From assembly GCF_004123905.1 (NCBI RefSeq), contig NZ_MZXW01000008.1, positions 62,001-126,000 on the forward strand: a DNA stretch of 64,000 bases. The letters are read 5' to 3'. Positions 8,568 to 16,951 of the stretch are shown here, piece by piece. Within the stretch, counting starts at the first letter, position 1. Every line of letters starts with the position of its first letter. Made by a program: the position numbers and the translations under genes. The notes under the pieces were generated by a model. That model did no database searches, was not told the DNA's origin, and worked only from the letters and a program-made list of their open reading frames with translations. The stretch is from Bradyrhizobium betae (GTDB taxonomy: Bacteria; Pseudomonadota; Alphaproteobacteria; Rhizobiales; Xanthobacteraceae).

Positions 8568-9584
8568 ATGAGCGGGCCGGCATCCGTGCTTGATCTCGTG
8601 CAATCACATCGCATCACCGCGGTGATCTATGCCGCCGCGAAGCTCAATCTCGCCGAGGCCATCCGCGATGAGTCGAAGTCGGTGTCCGAGCTTGCCAGTG
8701 CGGTATCTGCCGACGAAAACGCACTGCGCAGACTGCTCATCGGTCTGACGACAATTGGCCTCTGCAGGCGCGCCGAAGGGGATCGGTTTGCCATGACCGA
8801 TCTCGGCCTGCAGCTCGGCGAGACCGCCGACCCATCGTTCAAGGACTGGATTCTCTTTGAGGGCGAGATGCTCACACAATCCTGGAGCGGACTGGTCGAT
8901 TCGGTTCGCACCGGCAAGACTGCGACCCAATTGCGCGGAGAAGGCGATGACCGTTATGCCGCCTCAGGCAATGCGCCGGAAGCAAACCGCCGGTTCAACG
9001 CTGCGATGGTCAGCCTGACGCGATCCATCGTGCCCAAGATCGTTGCGGCGCACGACTTCGCAGCCGCGCGCCTCGTCATGGACCTCGGTGGCGGCAACGG
9101 CGAATTGATCGGCAGCGTACTTCAACACAACCCTCATCTGGAAGGCGTCGTCCTTGATCTCGCGCGTTGCGAGGCAAGCGCGCGCGCGCATTTCGAACGG
9201 CTCGGTATCGCCGATCGCTGTCGGTTCGTCGCCGGCAGCTTCTTTGAAGAAGTCCCGAGCGGTGCCGACACAATCGTGATGAAGAGCATTCTCCATAACT
9301 GGAATGACGACCGTTGCCGGATCATCCTGCGCAATTGCCGGAACGCGCTGCCGTCCGGTGGGACGCTGATCGTGATCGAGCGGATCATGCCGGAGCGCGC
9401 CACGACGGACCCCCGGGATCGCTCCTGCGTCATGAGCGATCTCAACATGCTGCGGGGACCCGGCGGCTGCGAGCGGACGGAGGCCGAGTATCGCAAGCTG
9501 GCGGGCTCGGCCGGCTTCGCTTTCGTCCGGACAACCGACATCGGTTCGTTCAGCCTGGTCCAGCTCAGGAAATCCGGTGATTGA
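8568..9584 (+). CDS. SAM-dependent O-methyltransferase (acetylserotonin/COMT-like fold)
   Basis: 338 residues. The N-terminal part (1-100) is a winged-helix dimerisation domain (AAAKLNLAEAIRDESKSVSELA, ADENALRRLLIGLTTIGL). The SAM-binding motif DLGGGNG is at residues 172-178. His243, in SILHNWNDD, matches the catalytic base of this family. The start is set by AGGAGG at 8556-8561. The frame extends upstream into the preceding gene, but that part lacks homology. The substrate is probably a small hydroxylated aromatic or polyketide, which is an inference from family only. It lies downstream of the Bug gene in a probable two-gene unit. Confidence 0.87.
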   Translation: MSGPASVLDLVQSHRITAVIYAAAKLNLAEAIRDESKSVSELASAVSADENALRRLLIGLTTIGLCRRAEGDRFAMTDLGLQLGETADPSFKDWILFEGEMLTQSWSGLVDSVRTGKTATQLRGEGDDRYAASGNAPEANRRFNAAMVSLTRSIVPKIVAAHDFAAARLVMDLGGGNGELIGSVLQHNPHLEGVVLDLARCEASARAHFERLGIADRCRFVAGSFFEEVPSGADTIVMKSILHNWNDDRCRIILRNCRNALPSGGTLIVIERIMPERATTDPRDRSCVMSDLNMLRGPGGCERTEAEYRKLAGSAGFAFVRTTDIGSFSLVQLRKSGD

Positions 9585-9708
9585 CGAGGCTTTCTCCTGG
9601 CGTCGGAGACCGGATCATGGAGGGACCAATTGCATTCGCGGAGCGGCGCGACAGGCCGCGAGATACCGATGCCCGCCCTCGCGGGGCATGACCGCATTCC
9701 CGGAATGC
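9573..9708. other. cluster of short stem-loops after the methyltransferase
   Basis: ATCCGGT (9573-9579) pairs with ACCGGAT (9609-9615). An imperfect hairpin lies around 9669-9690 (ATGCCCGC/GCGGGGCAT). GCATTCC-C-GGAATGC spans 9694-9708. They may form the 3' end of the Bug-methyltransferase transcript. No T-run follows, so intrinsic termination is uncertain. Confidence 0.3.
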
Positions 9709-9815
9709 ACCGCCCAACGAAAGTTGCCGCATTCCTCCGCTTGATTGTGATCGGCATCCGCCTAAATCCCGTGTAAGCTTCCGCAACGCACAAACCCGGA
9801 CCTGAAAAAGCCCAG

Positions 9816-11165
9816 ATGGCCAACGCCTTCTTCTCCGACCTGCTCGCCACCATCTCCGAGCGCGGCCGCACGCTGCTGCGCCGCGACTCTGCCGACACCA
9901 AACAGGACGCCGACGGGCTGATCGAGCTCTGCGGCGCGCTGCTGTCAGGCCGGGGCGAAGCGTCCGGCACCGCCTTGGCGCGTGAGGTGCTCGACATCTA
10001 CCAGGAGTTGGATGCGGCAGGACGCCGCGCTTTCTTCGAAGGATTGGTGCGCGATTTCGGGCCGGACCGGGAACGCCTGTCCAAGGCGATCGAAAAATGG
10101 CGCGCCAAGCCCAGTGATGAAGACGCAAGCGCGCTGCATTTCGCATCCGAGCCGCGGCGGCAGGAGCTGATCCGCCGCCTCAACCGCGCGCCGGGCGGCA
10201 CCGGCGATCTCGTCGCCATGCGTGCCGATTTGCTCGGCATGATGAAGGGGCACACCGATTTCGCCGCGCTCGATCGCGACGTCTCCCATCTTCTCTCGTC
10301 GTGGTTCAACAGGGGGTTTCTCGTGCTGCGCCGGATTGACTGGTCGACCCCGGCCAACATCCTCGAAAAGATCATCCGCTACGAAGCCGTGCACGAGATC
10401 TCCGACTGGGACGATCTGCGCCGCCGCATCGATCCGGCCGATCGCCGCTGCTACGCGTTCTTCCATCCCGCGATGGTCGACGAGCCCTTGATTTTCGTCG
10501 AGGTCGCACTGACGGAGACCATTCCCGGTGCGATCGCGCCGCTGCTCGCGGTCGACCGCCAGCACCTGCCGATCGAGCGCGCGCGCACCGCCGTGTTCTA
10601 TTCGATCTCCAACACCCAGCGCGGCTTAGGCGGCATCTCCTTCGGCAGCTTCCTCATCAAGCAGGTGGTCGAGGAGCTGCGCCGCGAGACCCCGAAGCTG
10701 GATACGTTCGTGACGCTGTCGCCGGTGCCGGGCTTCATGCAATGGATCAAGCAGGACAAGGAGCTGCCGCTGTCGGACGAGGACCGCGAGGTGCTGAAGC
10801 GCCTCGACGATCCCAAATGGTTCGAGAACCCCGAGACGACCACGCTGATGCGCGGCGTGATCGAGCCGCTCGCGGCGCATTACTTCCTCAAGGCCCGCAC
10901 GCCGAAGGGCAAGCTGATCGATTCCGTCGCCCGCTTCCATCTCGGCAACGGCGCACGGCTCGAGCGCATCAACTGGCTCGGCGACCTCTCGCCCAAGGGC
11001 GTCCGCGAATCCGCCGGCGTGATGGTCAACTACCTCTACCGCCTCGACGACATCGAGAAGAACCACGAAGCCTACGCCAATGACGGCGAGGTCGTGGCCT
11101 CGAGCGCGGTGAAGAAGTTGCTGAAGGGCGAAGGGCGGCGGCTGCTGGATATGCGGTTGTCGTAG
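9816..11165 (+). CDS. malonyl-CoA decarboxylase
   Basis: 449 residues, the usual length of bacterial malonyl-CoA decarboxylases, which convert malonyl-CoA to acetyl-CoA and CO2. The N-terminal helical domain spans about residues 1-170 (FFEGLVRDFGPDRERLSKAI). The C-terminal GNAT-like domain carries the hallmark FYSISNTQRGL, with Ser263 and Ser265 as candidates for the catalytic serine. It also carries FHLGNGARLERINW, with His375 as the candidate catalytic histidine. Malonate transport (matC) and malonyl-CoA synthetase (matB) genes are not adjacent, so this copy stands alone. It may control malonyl-CoA levels or serve malonate use from another locus. The ribosome site is weak. Confidence 0.93.
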   Translation: MANAFFSDLLATISERGRTLLRRDSADTKQDADGLIELCGALLSGRGEASGTALAREVLDIYQELDAAGRRAFFEGLVRDFGPDRERLSKAIEKWRAKPSDEDASALHFASEPRRQELIRRLNRAPGGTGDLVAMRADLLGMMKGHTDFAALDRDVSHLLSSWFNRGFLVLRRIDWSTPANILEKIIRYEAVHEISDWDDLRRRIDPADRRCYAFFHPAMVDEPLIFVEVALTETIPGAIAPLLAVDRQHLPIERARTAVFYSISNTQRGLGGISFGSFLIKQVVEELRRETPKLDTFVTLSPVPGFMQWIKQDKELPLSDEDREVLKRLDDPKWFENPETTTLMRGVIEPLAAHYFLKARTPKGKLIDSVARFHLGNGARLERINWLGDLSPKGVRESAGVMVNYLYRLDDIEKNHEAYANDGEVVASSAVKKLLKGEGRRLLDMRLS

Positions 11166-11184
11166 GCGTCCCGCTCCCACCGCC

Positions 11185-11305
11185 GTCATTGCGAGGAGCC
11201 CTTGCGACGAAGCAATCCAGATTGCCTCCGCGGAAAGACTCTGGATTGCTTCGCGGAGCCTGTCATCGGGCCGCGCTTCGCGCGGACCCGGTGGCTCGCA
11301 ATGAC
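11185..11305. repeat. palindromic intergenic repeat, copy 2, right arm enlarged by a GC hairpin
   Basis: The left arm begins GTCATTGCGAGGAGCCC and reaches AAGCAATCCAGA. The right arm begins TCTGGATTGCTTCG and ends CTCGCAATGAC. The right arm is about 35 nt longer because of an internal hairpin at 11268-11289 (GGGCCGCGC-TTC-GCGCGGACCC). The element fills most of the gap between the malonyl-CoA decarboxylase and DUF418 genes. Confidence 0.88.
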
Positions 11306-11346
11306 AGAGATTGTGGCGAGCGCCTTGGCCCATCTGGAATTCTCCC

Positions 11347-12537
11347 ATGACTTCCGATCGCGCCGCATTTCCCCGGCCAACAAATCCCTCGGAGCGCATT
11401 GACGCCATCGACGTGCTGCGGGGCATCGCCCTGCTCGGCGTCATGGCAATCAACCTTGTCATGGAATTTCGCCTTTCGATCTTCGAGCAGTTCCTTGGTC
11501 CCAAGACGCACGCATCGCCGCTCGATGACGCAATCGAAATGATCCTGACGCAGGCCGTGGAACTCAAGGCGTTTGCGCTGTTTTCGCTGCTGTTCGGCGC
11601 AGGCCTTGCCATTCAATTCGATCGCCTCGCGAACAGCGAGCGCCGCACCTCGCTGCTGCTGCGCCGGCTCGCTGTGCTGCTGGTGTTCGGCGTCATTCAT
11701 TTGTGCCTGATCTGGAACGGCGATATCCTCACCGAATACGCGCTCGCGGGATTTATCGTGCTGCCGCTCCTGTTTGCTCCGCGCTGGCTGCTGGCGCTGG
11801 CCGCGCTTGCGTTTCTGGCGCTGTATCTGGCCATGCAGGCCCTTCCCCCGGCTGGATTGTATCCCAGCAGGGCCGCGATCTGGCGGGATGTCATGGATGC
11901 AAATCGCATCTATGCGACGGGCGGCTTCCTCGATGTGCTGGCGTTCCGTCTCCGCGAGATTCCCCTCATCGCGTCCCTGCACGCGTTCGTCTTTTCACGC
12001 ACGATCGGGCTGTTTCTAGTCGGAGCGCTCGCCTGGCGCAGCGGCATTCTGCAAAATATTCGCGGCCTGTTCGTCATCGCGCTCCCCAGTATCGGTCTCG
12101 GCGCGGCCTTGCTCCATGTCGGCATCGAGCCACTCGGCACCATCCTGCTGGCGCTGGGCTATGGGGCCGCCATCCTCGGCATCGCCAGCTTTGAGCGCGG
12201 CAAGAGACTGCTTGGCTGGGCGGCGCCGTTGGGCCAGATGGCATTCACCAACTACGTCGCACAATCCGTCATCTTCGGCTGGATCTTTTACGGTTACGGC
12301 CTCGGCCTGTTCGGGCGGCTGGGCATAGCCCAGGCCCTCGCCATCGGCATCGCCGTCTACGCCGGCCAGGTGCTGTTCAGCGCGTGGTGGCTCCGGTACT
12401 ATCGATACGGCCCGATCGAATGGCTGTGGCGCACGCTGATGTATGGCGCATGGCAGCCGATGTTGCCGTCACGGGTGGCGGCCGTGCGAACTCAACTGTC
12501 GTCCCGGACAAGCGAAGCGCAGATCCGGGACCCATAG
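11347..12537 (+). CDS. DUF418-family integral membrane protein
   Basis: About 396 residues, mostly hydrophobic, with roughly nine to ten membrane segments. The N-terminus ERIDAIDVLRGIALLGVMAINL is the signature of DUF418/YeiB-type proteins. The C-terminal DUF418 part has LGWAAPLGQMAFTNYVAQSV and FSAWWLRYYRYGPIEWLWRTLMYG. Biochemical function is not established for this family. The start at 11347 gives the conserved N-terminus; the frame runs upstream into repeat 2. The last twelve residues and the stop codon lie inside the intergenic repeat starting at 12498, so the natural C-terminus has been replaced or extended by repeat sequence. Confidence 0.85.
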   Translation: MTSDRAAFPRPTNPSERIDAIDVLRGIALLGVMAINLVMEFRLSIFEQFLGPKTHASPLDDAIEMILTQAVELKAFALFSLLFGAGLAIQFDRLANSERRTSLLLRRLAVLLVFGVIHLCLIWNGDILTEYALAGFIVLPLLFAPRWLLALAALAFLALYLAMQALPPAGLYPSRAAIWRDVMDANRIYATGGFLDVLAFRLREIPLIASLHAFVFSRTIGLFLVGALAWRSGILQNIRGLFVIALPSIGLGAALLHVGIEPLGTILLALGYGAAILGIASFERGKRLLGWAAPLGQMAFTNYVAQSVIFGWIFYGYGLGLFGRLGIAQALAIGIAVYAGQVLFSAWWLRYYRYGPIEWLWRTLMYGAWQPMLPSRVAAVRTQLSSRTSEAQIRDP

Positions 12538-12629
12538 CCACGGGGCCGGGTTTGGTGATGACTCGGAGTTACCAGCGCGCGCCACGACTCCTCCCTGGGG
12601 TTATGGGTCCCCGCGTTCGCGGGGACGAC
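12498..12629. repeat. second repeat family: GTCGTCCC palindrome with two unlike inner hairpins
   Basis: The ends GTCGTCCC...GGGACCCATA and TATGGGTCCCC...GGGGACGAC are inverted. Each arm also folds on itself: left TCCCGGA...TCCGGGA, right CCCCGCG-TT-CGCGGGG. The element starts inside the DUF418 coding region and supplies its stop codon at 12535-12537. The tartrate dehydratase gene ends shortly after, at 12672, so the element also separates two convergent genes. Confidence 0.8.
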
Positions 12630-12671
12630 AGCGGAGTGTGTGGCGCGGCCGTCGTGCCTCAACAGCCACCG

Positions 12672-13841
12672 CTACTCCGCCAGCGCCTTCATCTCCTTGT
12701 AGAGATCGGACTTGCCTTCGAAGCCGATGCCCGGGAGGTCGGGCATGGTGATGTGGCCGTTCTCGACGCGGACGCCGTCGGGGAAACCGCCGTAGGGCTG
12801 GAAAAGATCCGGGTAGCTTTCGTTGCCGCCTAAGCCGAGGCCGGCTGCGATGTTGAGCGACATCTGGTGGCCGCCGTGCGGGATACAGCGGCTGGGCGAC
12901 CAGCCGTGGGTTTTCAGCACGTCCAGCGTGCGCTGGTATTCGCACAGGCCATAGGACAGCGCGCAGTCGAATTGCAGCCAGTCGCGATCCGGGCGCATGC
13001 CGCCGTAGCGGATAAGGTTGCGGGCGTCCTGGTGACTGAAGAGATTCTCGCCGGTTGCCATCGGGCCCGGATAGAATTCGGCGAGTGCGGCCTGCAGCGC
13101 GTAGTCGAGGGGATCTCCGACTTCCTCGTACCAGAACAAGGGATAATCGCGCAGCATCTTGGCGTAGGCGATGCCGGTCTCCAGGTTGAAGCGGCCGTTC
13201 GCATCGACAGCGAGCTGCGCGTCCTTGCCGATCTCCTTCAGCACCGCCTCGATGCGGGTGCGATCGTCCTCGATCGAGGCGCCGCCGATCTTCATCTTGA
13301 CGACGTTGTAGCCGCGATCGAGATAGCCGCGCATCTCAGCCCGCAGCATCGAGAGATCCTTGCCGGGATAATAGTAGCCGCCTGCGGCGTAGACGAACAC
13401 GCGCGGATTGGCGGTCACGCCGTGGCGTTCGGCGAGCAGACGAAACAGCGGTTGGCCCGCGATCTTCGCCACCGCATCCCACACCGCCATGTCGATGGTG
13501 CCGACCGCGACCGAGCGTTCGCCATGGCCGCCAGGCTTCTCGTTGGTCATCATCGCGGCCCAGACCTTGTCGGGGTCGAGATTATCGCCTGATACGTTGA
13601 GCAGCGACTTCGGATCGGCTTCGAGAATGCGCGAGGCGAAACGCTCGCGGATCAGGCCGCCCTGGCCGTAGCGGCCGTTGGAGTTGAAGCCGTAGCCGAC
13701 GACGCGTTTGCCGTCGCGGACGACGTCAGTGACCACGGCGACGAGGCTCGTCGTCATCTTGGTGAAGTCGATATAGGCGTTGCGGATCGGCGATGAGATC
13801 GGTTTGGTGATCTCGCGGACGTCGACGATGCGGACGGACAT
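12672..13841 (-). CDS. tarD: D-tartrate dehydratase (enolase superfamily)
   Basis: 389 residues. By family it removes water from D-tartrate to give oxaloacetate, using Mg2+. From the ATG at 13841 the residue numbers match those I recall for the crystallised B. japonicum enzyme: Lys182 and Lys184 (VVKMKIGG), metal ligands Asp213, Glu239 and Glu265 (VDANGR, WYEEVGD, ATGENLF), and His322 (IPHGGHQM). The N-terminal capping domain covers about residues 1-125 and the barrel the rest. The frame continues upstream to 13898, but those residues come from repeat copy 3. No tartrate transporter or regulator is adjacent. Confidence 0.95.
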   Translation of the reverse strand: MSVRIVDVREITKPISSPIRNAYIDFTKMTTSLVAVVTDVVRDGKRVVGYGFNSNGRYGQGGLIRERFASRILEADPKSLLNVSGDNLDPDKVWAAMMTNEKPGGHGERSVAVGTIDMAVWDAVAKIAGQPLFRLLAERHGVTANPRVFVYAAGGYYYPGKDLSMLRAEMRGYLDRGYNVVKMKIGGASIEDDRTRIEAVLKEIGKDAQLAVDANGRFNLETGIAYAKMLRDYPLFWYEEVGDPLDYALQAALAEFYPGPMATGENLFSHQDARNLIRYGGMRPDRDWLQFDCALSYGLCEYQRTLDVLKTHGWSPSRCIPHGGHQMSLNIAAGLGLGGNESYPDLFQPYGGFPDGVRVENGHITMPDLPGIGFEGKSDLYKEMKALAE

Positions 13842-13874
13842 GGGGGTTGGCCTTCGGTAACGGTGAGAGACGTC

Positions 13875-13959
13875 GTCATTGCGAGCGGAGCGAAGCAATC
13901 CAGACTGTCACTGCGGAAATAGTCTGGATTGCTTCGTCCCAAGAGCTCCTCGCAATGAC
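13875..13959. repeat. palindromic intergenic repeat, copy 3 (compact form)
   Basis: The left arm GTCATTGCGAGCGGAGCGAA...CCAGACT and right arm AGTCTGGATTGCTTCG...CTCCTCGCAATGAC are inverted around a loop near 13910. It is one of the two short 85-bp copies in the window, without an added inner palindrome. It lies between the DUF3297 gene and tarD, both on the minus strand. Confidence 0.88.
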
Positions 13960-13980
13960 GAGGAGGGAGGCGCGTCCAGC

Positions 13981-14238
13981 TTACTTCTTATCCCTGAAAT
14001 ACGGCTCCACCGGGCCGTGCACCTTGATGGTCAGCGGGTTGCCGTGGCGGTCCTTGGCGTTGCCGGCGGTGACGCGGACCCAGCCTTCGCTGATGCAGTA
14101 CTCCTCGACATTGGTCTTCTCGACGCCCTTGAATCGAATGCCGACGTCGCGCGAAAGAATATCCGCGTTGTAATAGGGGCTGTTCGGATCGACCGACAGG
14201 CGGTCCGGAAATTCGTCGCTCATGATTGTCTCGCTCAT
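13981..14238 (-). CDS. DUF3297 family small protein
   Basis: 85 residues from the ATG at 14238, whose ATGA overlaps the gpx stop codon and suggests translational coupling. A second ATG at 14223 would give the 80-residue form starting SDEFPDRLSVDPNSPYYNAD, which is the usual family N-terminus. The product is hydrophilic, with conserved GIRFKGVEKTNVEEYCISEGWVR-type sequence and KVHGPVEPYF near the end. The function is unknown. It is the last gene of the amidase-gpx-DUF3297 unit. Confidence 0.85.
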   Translation of the reverse strand: MSETIMSDEFPDRLSVDPNSPYYNADILSRDVGIRFKGVEKTNVEEYCISEGWVRVTAGNAKDRHGNPLTIKVHGPVEPYFRDKK

Positions 14239-14711
14239 AACAGGGTCTCGATTTGATTCCGCAGTCCTTCGGGCCGCGCGGTCGGCGCGTAGCGCGCGAT
14301 CACTCGGCCTGCACGGTCCACCAGGAATTTGGTGAAATTCCATTTGATGGAGGCCCCCAACAGGCCGGATTGCTGGCGTTTCAGGTACTCATACAAGGGA
14401 TGCGCATGGGCACCGTTGACGTCGATCTTCTCGAACAACGGGAAGGTGACGTCGTAATTGGTGGAGCAGAACGCCTGGATCTCACTCGCCTGTCCCGGCT
14501 CCTGCGCGCCGAACTGGTTGCAGGGAAAGCCGAGCACCGAGAAGCCGCGCGGCGAGAGATCGCGGTGCAGATCCTCCAGACCGCGATATTGCGGCGTGAA
14601 GCCGCATTTGCTCGCGGTGTTGACGATCAGCAGCACCTGCCCCTCGAAGCGGCGCATCGGCACCTCGTCGCCGAGAAGCGAATTGGCCTTGAAGTCGTAG
14701 ATAACAGACAT
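14235..14711 (-). CDS. glutathione peroxidase family protein
   Basis: 158 residues, typical for bacterial GPx-type thiol peroxidases. The catalytic set is present: Cys36 (NTASKCGFTP), Gln70 (PCNQFGAQEPG), and Trp124-Asn125 (IKWNFTKFL). The residue at the active site is cysteine, not selenocysteine. Bacterial members reduce hydroperoxides, often with thioredoxin rather than glutathione. Start ATG 14711 is 2 nt after the amidase stop, and the stop overlaps the DUF3297 start, so the three genes form one transcription unit. Confidence 0.93.
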   Translation of the reverse strand: MSVIYDFKANSLLGDEVPMRRFEGQVLLIVNTASKCGFTPQYRGLEDLHRDLSPRGFSVLGFPCNQFGAQEPGQASEIQAFCSTNYDVTFPLFEKIDVNGAHAHPLYEYLKRQQSGLLGASIKWNFTKFLVDRAGRVIARYAPTARPEGLRNQIETLL

Positions 14712-14713
14712 CG

Positions 14714-16114
14714 CTAACCCACGGGGTCGATCGGCGACGGCGGCACGCCGCCCGCCTCGATCGCTTCGCCTGCGAGGAGACACAGGTCCTCGCGATAGCG
14801 GCCGGAGACGATGTGCACGCCGACGGGCGCCTTGCCGACGAGACCGGTGGAGACCACGAGGCCGGGCAATCCCATGAAGGGCGTTGCGATCTGCGGCATC
14901 TGCGCTTCCCAGACGCGGTCGAAGGAAGCGGCGTCCTTGCGGTCGAGATGATCGGGGAATGGCAGCTCGCCCGAGACCGGCGTCAGCACCACGGCATATT
15001 TTTCGAAGAACAGCATCCAGTCGCGGGTCAACGTGGCGCGGCGGGTCAACGCCTGTGCGTAGTTGGCCTGGTCCATCGGCGTGACTTTGGCGCGGTTGCC
15101 GCGGAGGCAGGCCAGTGCGCCGGGATCGCCCTCGCGCTCGGCCATGTCCAGCTGCGCCTCGTAGCCGTCGCCGAGCCAGAGCTTTCGCTGCCACTCGACG
15201 GCTTCGCGCATTGGCGGGGTGTTCTCGATCGTCTCGACGGTCCAGCCCGCGCGCTCGAGGCGCTTGCCGGCGTCGATCACCGCGGCCTTGACCTCCGGCG
15301 TGGTGGCGAGGCCATCCGGATTGAGGCAGAGCGCGGCGCGCTTGGGACGCGCGGGGCCTTCCAGCGGCGCCGGCACGAACCAGGGGTCGCGGACGTCGCG
15401 GGCCGACATGGCGGCAAGCGAAATCCTGAGGTCGTTGACCGTGCGGGCCAGCGGGCCCGACACCGCCATGATCTGCGGCCCGATCGGGCGCTCCGGCAGC
15501 GCCGGGTTGAAGGCCGGGATGCGGCCCAAAGTCGGGCGCAGGCCGTGCACGCCGCAGGCATAGGCGGGGTAGCGGATCGAGCCGGCGATGTCGGTGCCGT
15601 GGGCGATGTGACCGATGCCGGCCGCGACCGCTGAGCCGGCGCCGCCGGACGAGCCGCCCGGGGTCAGCGAGGCGTCGCGGGGGTTCTTGGTATCGCCATG
15701 GACGAGGTTGGTGGTGAACCAGCGGTAGGAGAAGGCCGGGCAATTGGTGCGCCCAAGGAGAATGGCGCCGGATTTGCGGAAATTGGCGACCACCGGATTG
15801 TCCTCGCGCGCGATCAGGTCGCGCTGAAGTTTTAAGCCGTTGGTGGTGGCAAAGCCTTCCTGGTCGACATTGGCCTTGATGGTGACGGGCACGCCGGCGA
15901 GCACACCTGTGTCCTCGCCCCGCGCGATGGCGGCATCGACGGCGTCAGCCTGCTTGAGCACGTCCTCGGGCCGGTGGTCGATCACGGCGTTGAGCTGGGG
16001 ATTTACGGCCTCCAGGCGGGCGAGACCGGCCTTGGCGGCCTCTTTCGCGGACACTTTTTTGGCTTTGACGAGGGTAGCGAGGTCGGCTGCCGACAGGCGC
16101 CAGAGATCTTGCAT
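14714..16114 (-). CDS. amidase signature family hydrolase
   Basis: 466 residues. The Ser-cisSer-Lys triad of the amidase signature family is visible: Lys80 (GVPVTIKANVDQEG), the glycine/serine loop PGGSSGGAGSAVAAG around Ser155-156, and Ser179 (GTDIAGSIRYPA). It hydrolyses amides, but the substrate cannot be told. It lacks GatA-specific context (no gatB or gatC nearby), so a role in tRNA amidation is unlikely. It is the first gene of the unit with gpx and DUF3297. Confidence 0.9.
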   Translation of the reverse strand: MQDLWRLSAADLATLVKAKKVSAKEAAKAGLARLEAVNPQLNAVIDHRPEDVLKQADAVDAAIARGEDTGVLAGVPVTIKANVDQEGFATTNGLKLQRDLIAREDNPVVANFRKSGAILLGRTNCPAFSYRWFTTNLVHGDTKNPRDASLTPGGSSGGAGSAVAAGIGHIAHGTDIAGSIRYPAYACGVHGLRPTLGRIPAFNPALPERPIGPQIMAVSGPLARTVNDLRISLAAMSARDVRDPWFVPAPLEGPARPKRAALCLNPDGLATTPEVKAAVIDAGKRLERAGWTVETIENTPPMREAVEWQRKLWLGDGYEAQLDMAEREGDPGALACLRGNRAKVTPMDQANYAQALTRRATLTRDWMLFFEKYAVVLTPVSGELPFPDHLDRKDAASFDRVWEAQMPQIATPFMGLPGLVVSTGLVGKAPVGVHIVSGRYREDLCLLAGEAIEAGGVPPSPIDPVG

Positions 16115-16194
16115 GGCTTGCTCCGTATGACCGGCGTCTTTTAGCGCCGGGAACGCAGCAAAGCCATGCGGATTTCGCAGGGGTAACCTCCCCC

Positions 16195-16313
16195 GTCATT
16201 GCTCCCTCCGCCGCCAGCGAGGAGCTCTTGCGACGAAGCAATCCAGACTGCCTGCTCGGAGGCATTCTGGATTGCTTCGCTTCGCTCGCAATGACGACGG
16301 AGGGAGCAATGAC
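16195..16313. repeat. palindromic intergenic repeat, copy 4, wrapped in a second 15-bp inverted repeat
   Basis: The core is the family palindrome (AAGCAATCCAGA ... TCTGGATTGCTTCG). Outside it, GTCATTGCTCCCTCC at 16195-16209 is exactly inverted at 16299-16313. The sequence GCAATGAC therefore occurs twice at the right end, at 16288-16295 and 16306-16313. The copy looks like one palindrome placed within the end of another. It lies between the amidase start and the DUF6894 gene. Confidence 0.85.
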
Positions 16314-16339
16314 GGCGGAGGGAGCGGGGGTGTGGGACC

Positions 16340-16597
16340 TCAATGCCGCGTCGCGGATTGGTCCGGGACGTCCAGCAGGGCCTCGGTGAAGGGGAATTCG
16401 AGCACGATCTCCCCGTCGTCGTCGGTCACCTCGATCACCGCCTCCATCAGGGCCGGCTGGGTGCCCTCGGACTTCAGGACTTCCAGGATCATCTGGCGGG
16501 CGACCTCCCAGGCACGGTCAGGGTTGCGCAAATCCTCGCCGTCAGGATCCACGATCAATTCGTCGCCGATACGGGTGTTGAAGAAATATTTGGGCAT
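16340..16597 (-). CDS. DUF6894-type small protein
   Basis: 85 residues starting MPKYFFNTRIGDELIVDPDGEDLRNPDRAWEVA-type sequence (positions 1-33), the layout of small DUF6894 proteins common in rhizobia. It is acidic and soluble with no catalytic motif. The upstream in-frame extension to 16651 is not conserved-looking, so the ATG at 16597 was chosen. It is divergent from pqqA with a shared 248-bp upstream region. Function unknown. Confidence 0.75.
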   Translation of the reverse strand: MPKYFFNTRIGDELIVDPDGEDLRNPDRAWEVARQMILEVLKSEGTQPALMEAVIEVTDDDGEIVLEFPFTEALLDVPDQSATRH

Positions 16598-16845
16598 CGC
16601 CGAATTCCACTTGGGTCGCCTGTACCGGATTGAAAGCTGCACTGCACTCACAACTGCTTTATCAGGACAGGGTTCGCGACCGAATGCGCCGGGCGCAAGG
16701 CAGCGTCACCAGAAGTGATGTTCCCCATCATTTTTCGCGGCGCAACATGGACTTTCTCGGGAAAATTTCACTGGCGAACTTTTGCGCCCGCATTACTTTA
16801 ACCGTTGGGCGGATACGTCCGAATTCGCGAATATGGAGAGCCAAA

Positions 16846-16926
16846 ATGGCCTGGAAAACCCCGAAGATCATCGAAGTGCCCTGCGGCATGGAAATCAACA
16901 TGTATGTGAGCGCCACCCGCAAGTAA
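16846..16926 (+). CDS. pqqA: PqqA, peptide precursor of PQQ
   Basis: A 26-residue peptide, MAWKTPKIIEVPCGMEINMY-VSATRK, containing Glu16 and Tyr20. These two side chains are joined by PqqE and become the PQQ skeleton; the E-x3-Y spacing is exact. The start has GGAGAG at 16835-16840. The longer open frame to 16630 is not part of the gene. It is the first gene of the pqq cluster and is separated from pqqB by a structured 118-nt spacer. Confidence 0.96.
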   Translation: MAWKTPKIIEVPCGMEINMYVSATRK

Positions 16927-16951
16927 GCGGTTGGCGCGTTTGCGTTCTGCG

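Noticed and set aside
14235..15743. 502-codon frame containing glutathione peroxidase at its end
   Set aside because: The first part is antiphase to the amidase gene on the same strand. Only the last 158 residues, from ATG 14711, form a real protein.
16630..16926. 98-residue version of PqqA starting far upstream
   Set aside because: PqqA is a peptide of about 24-26 residues, and the ribosome site at 16835-16840 fixes the start at 16846.
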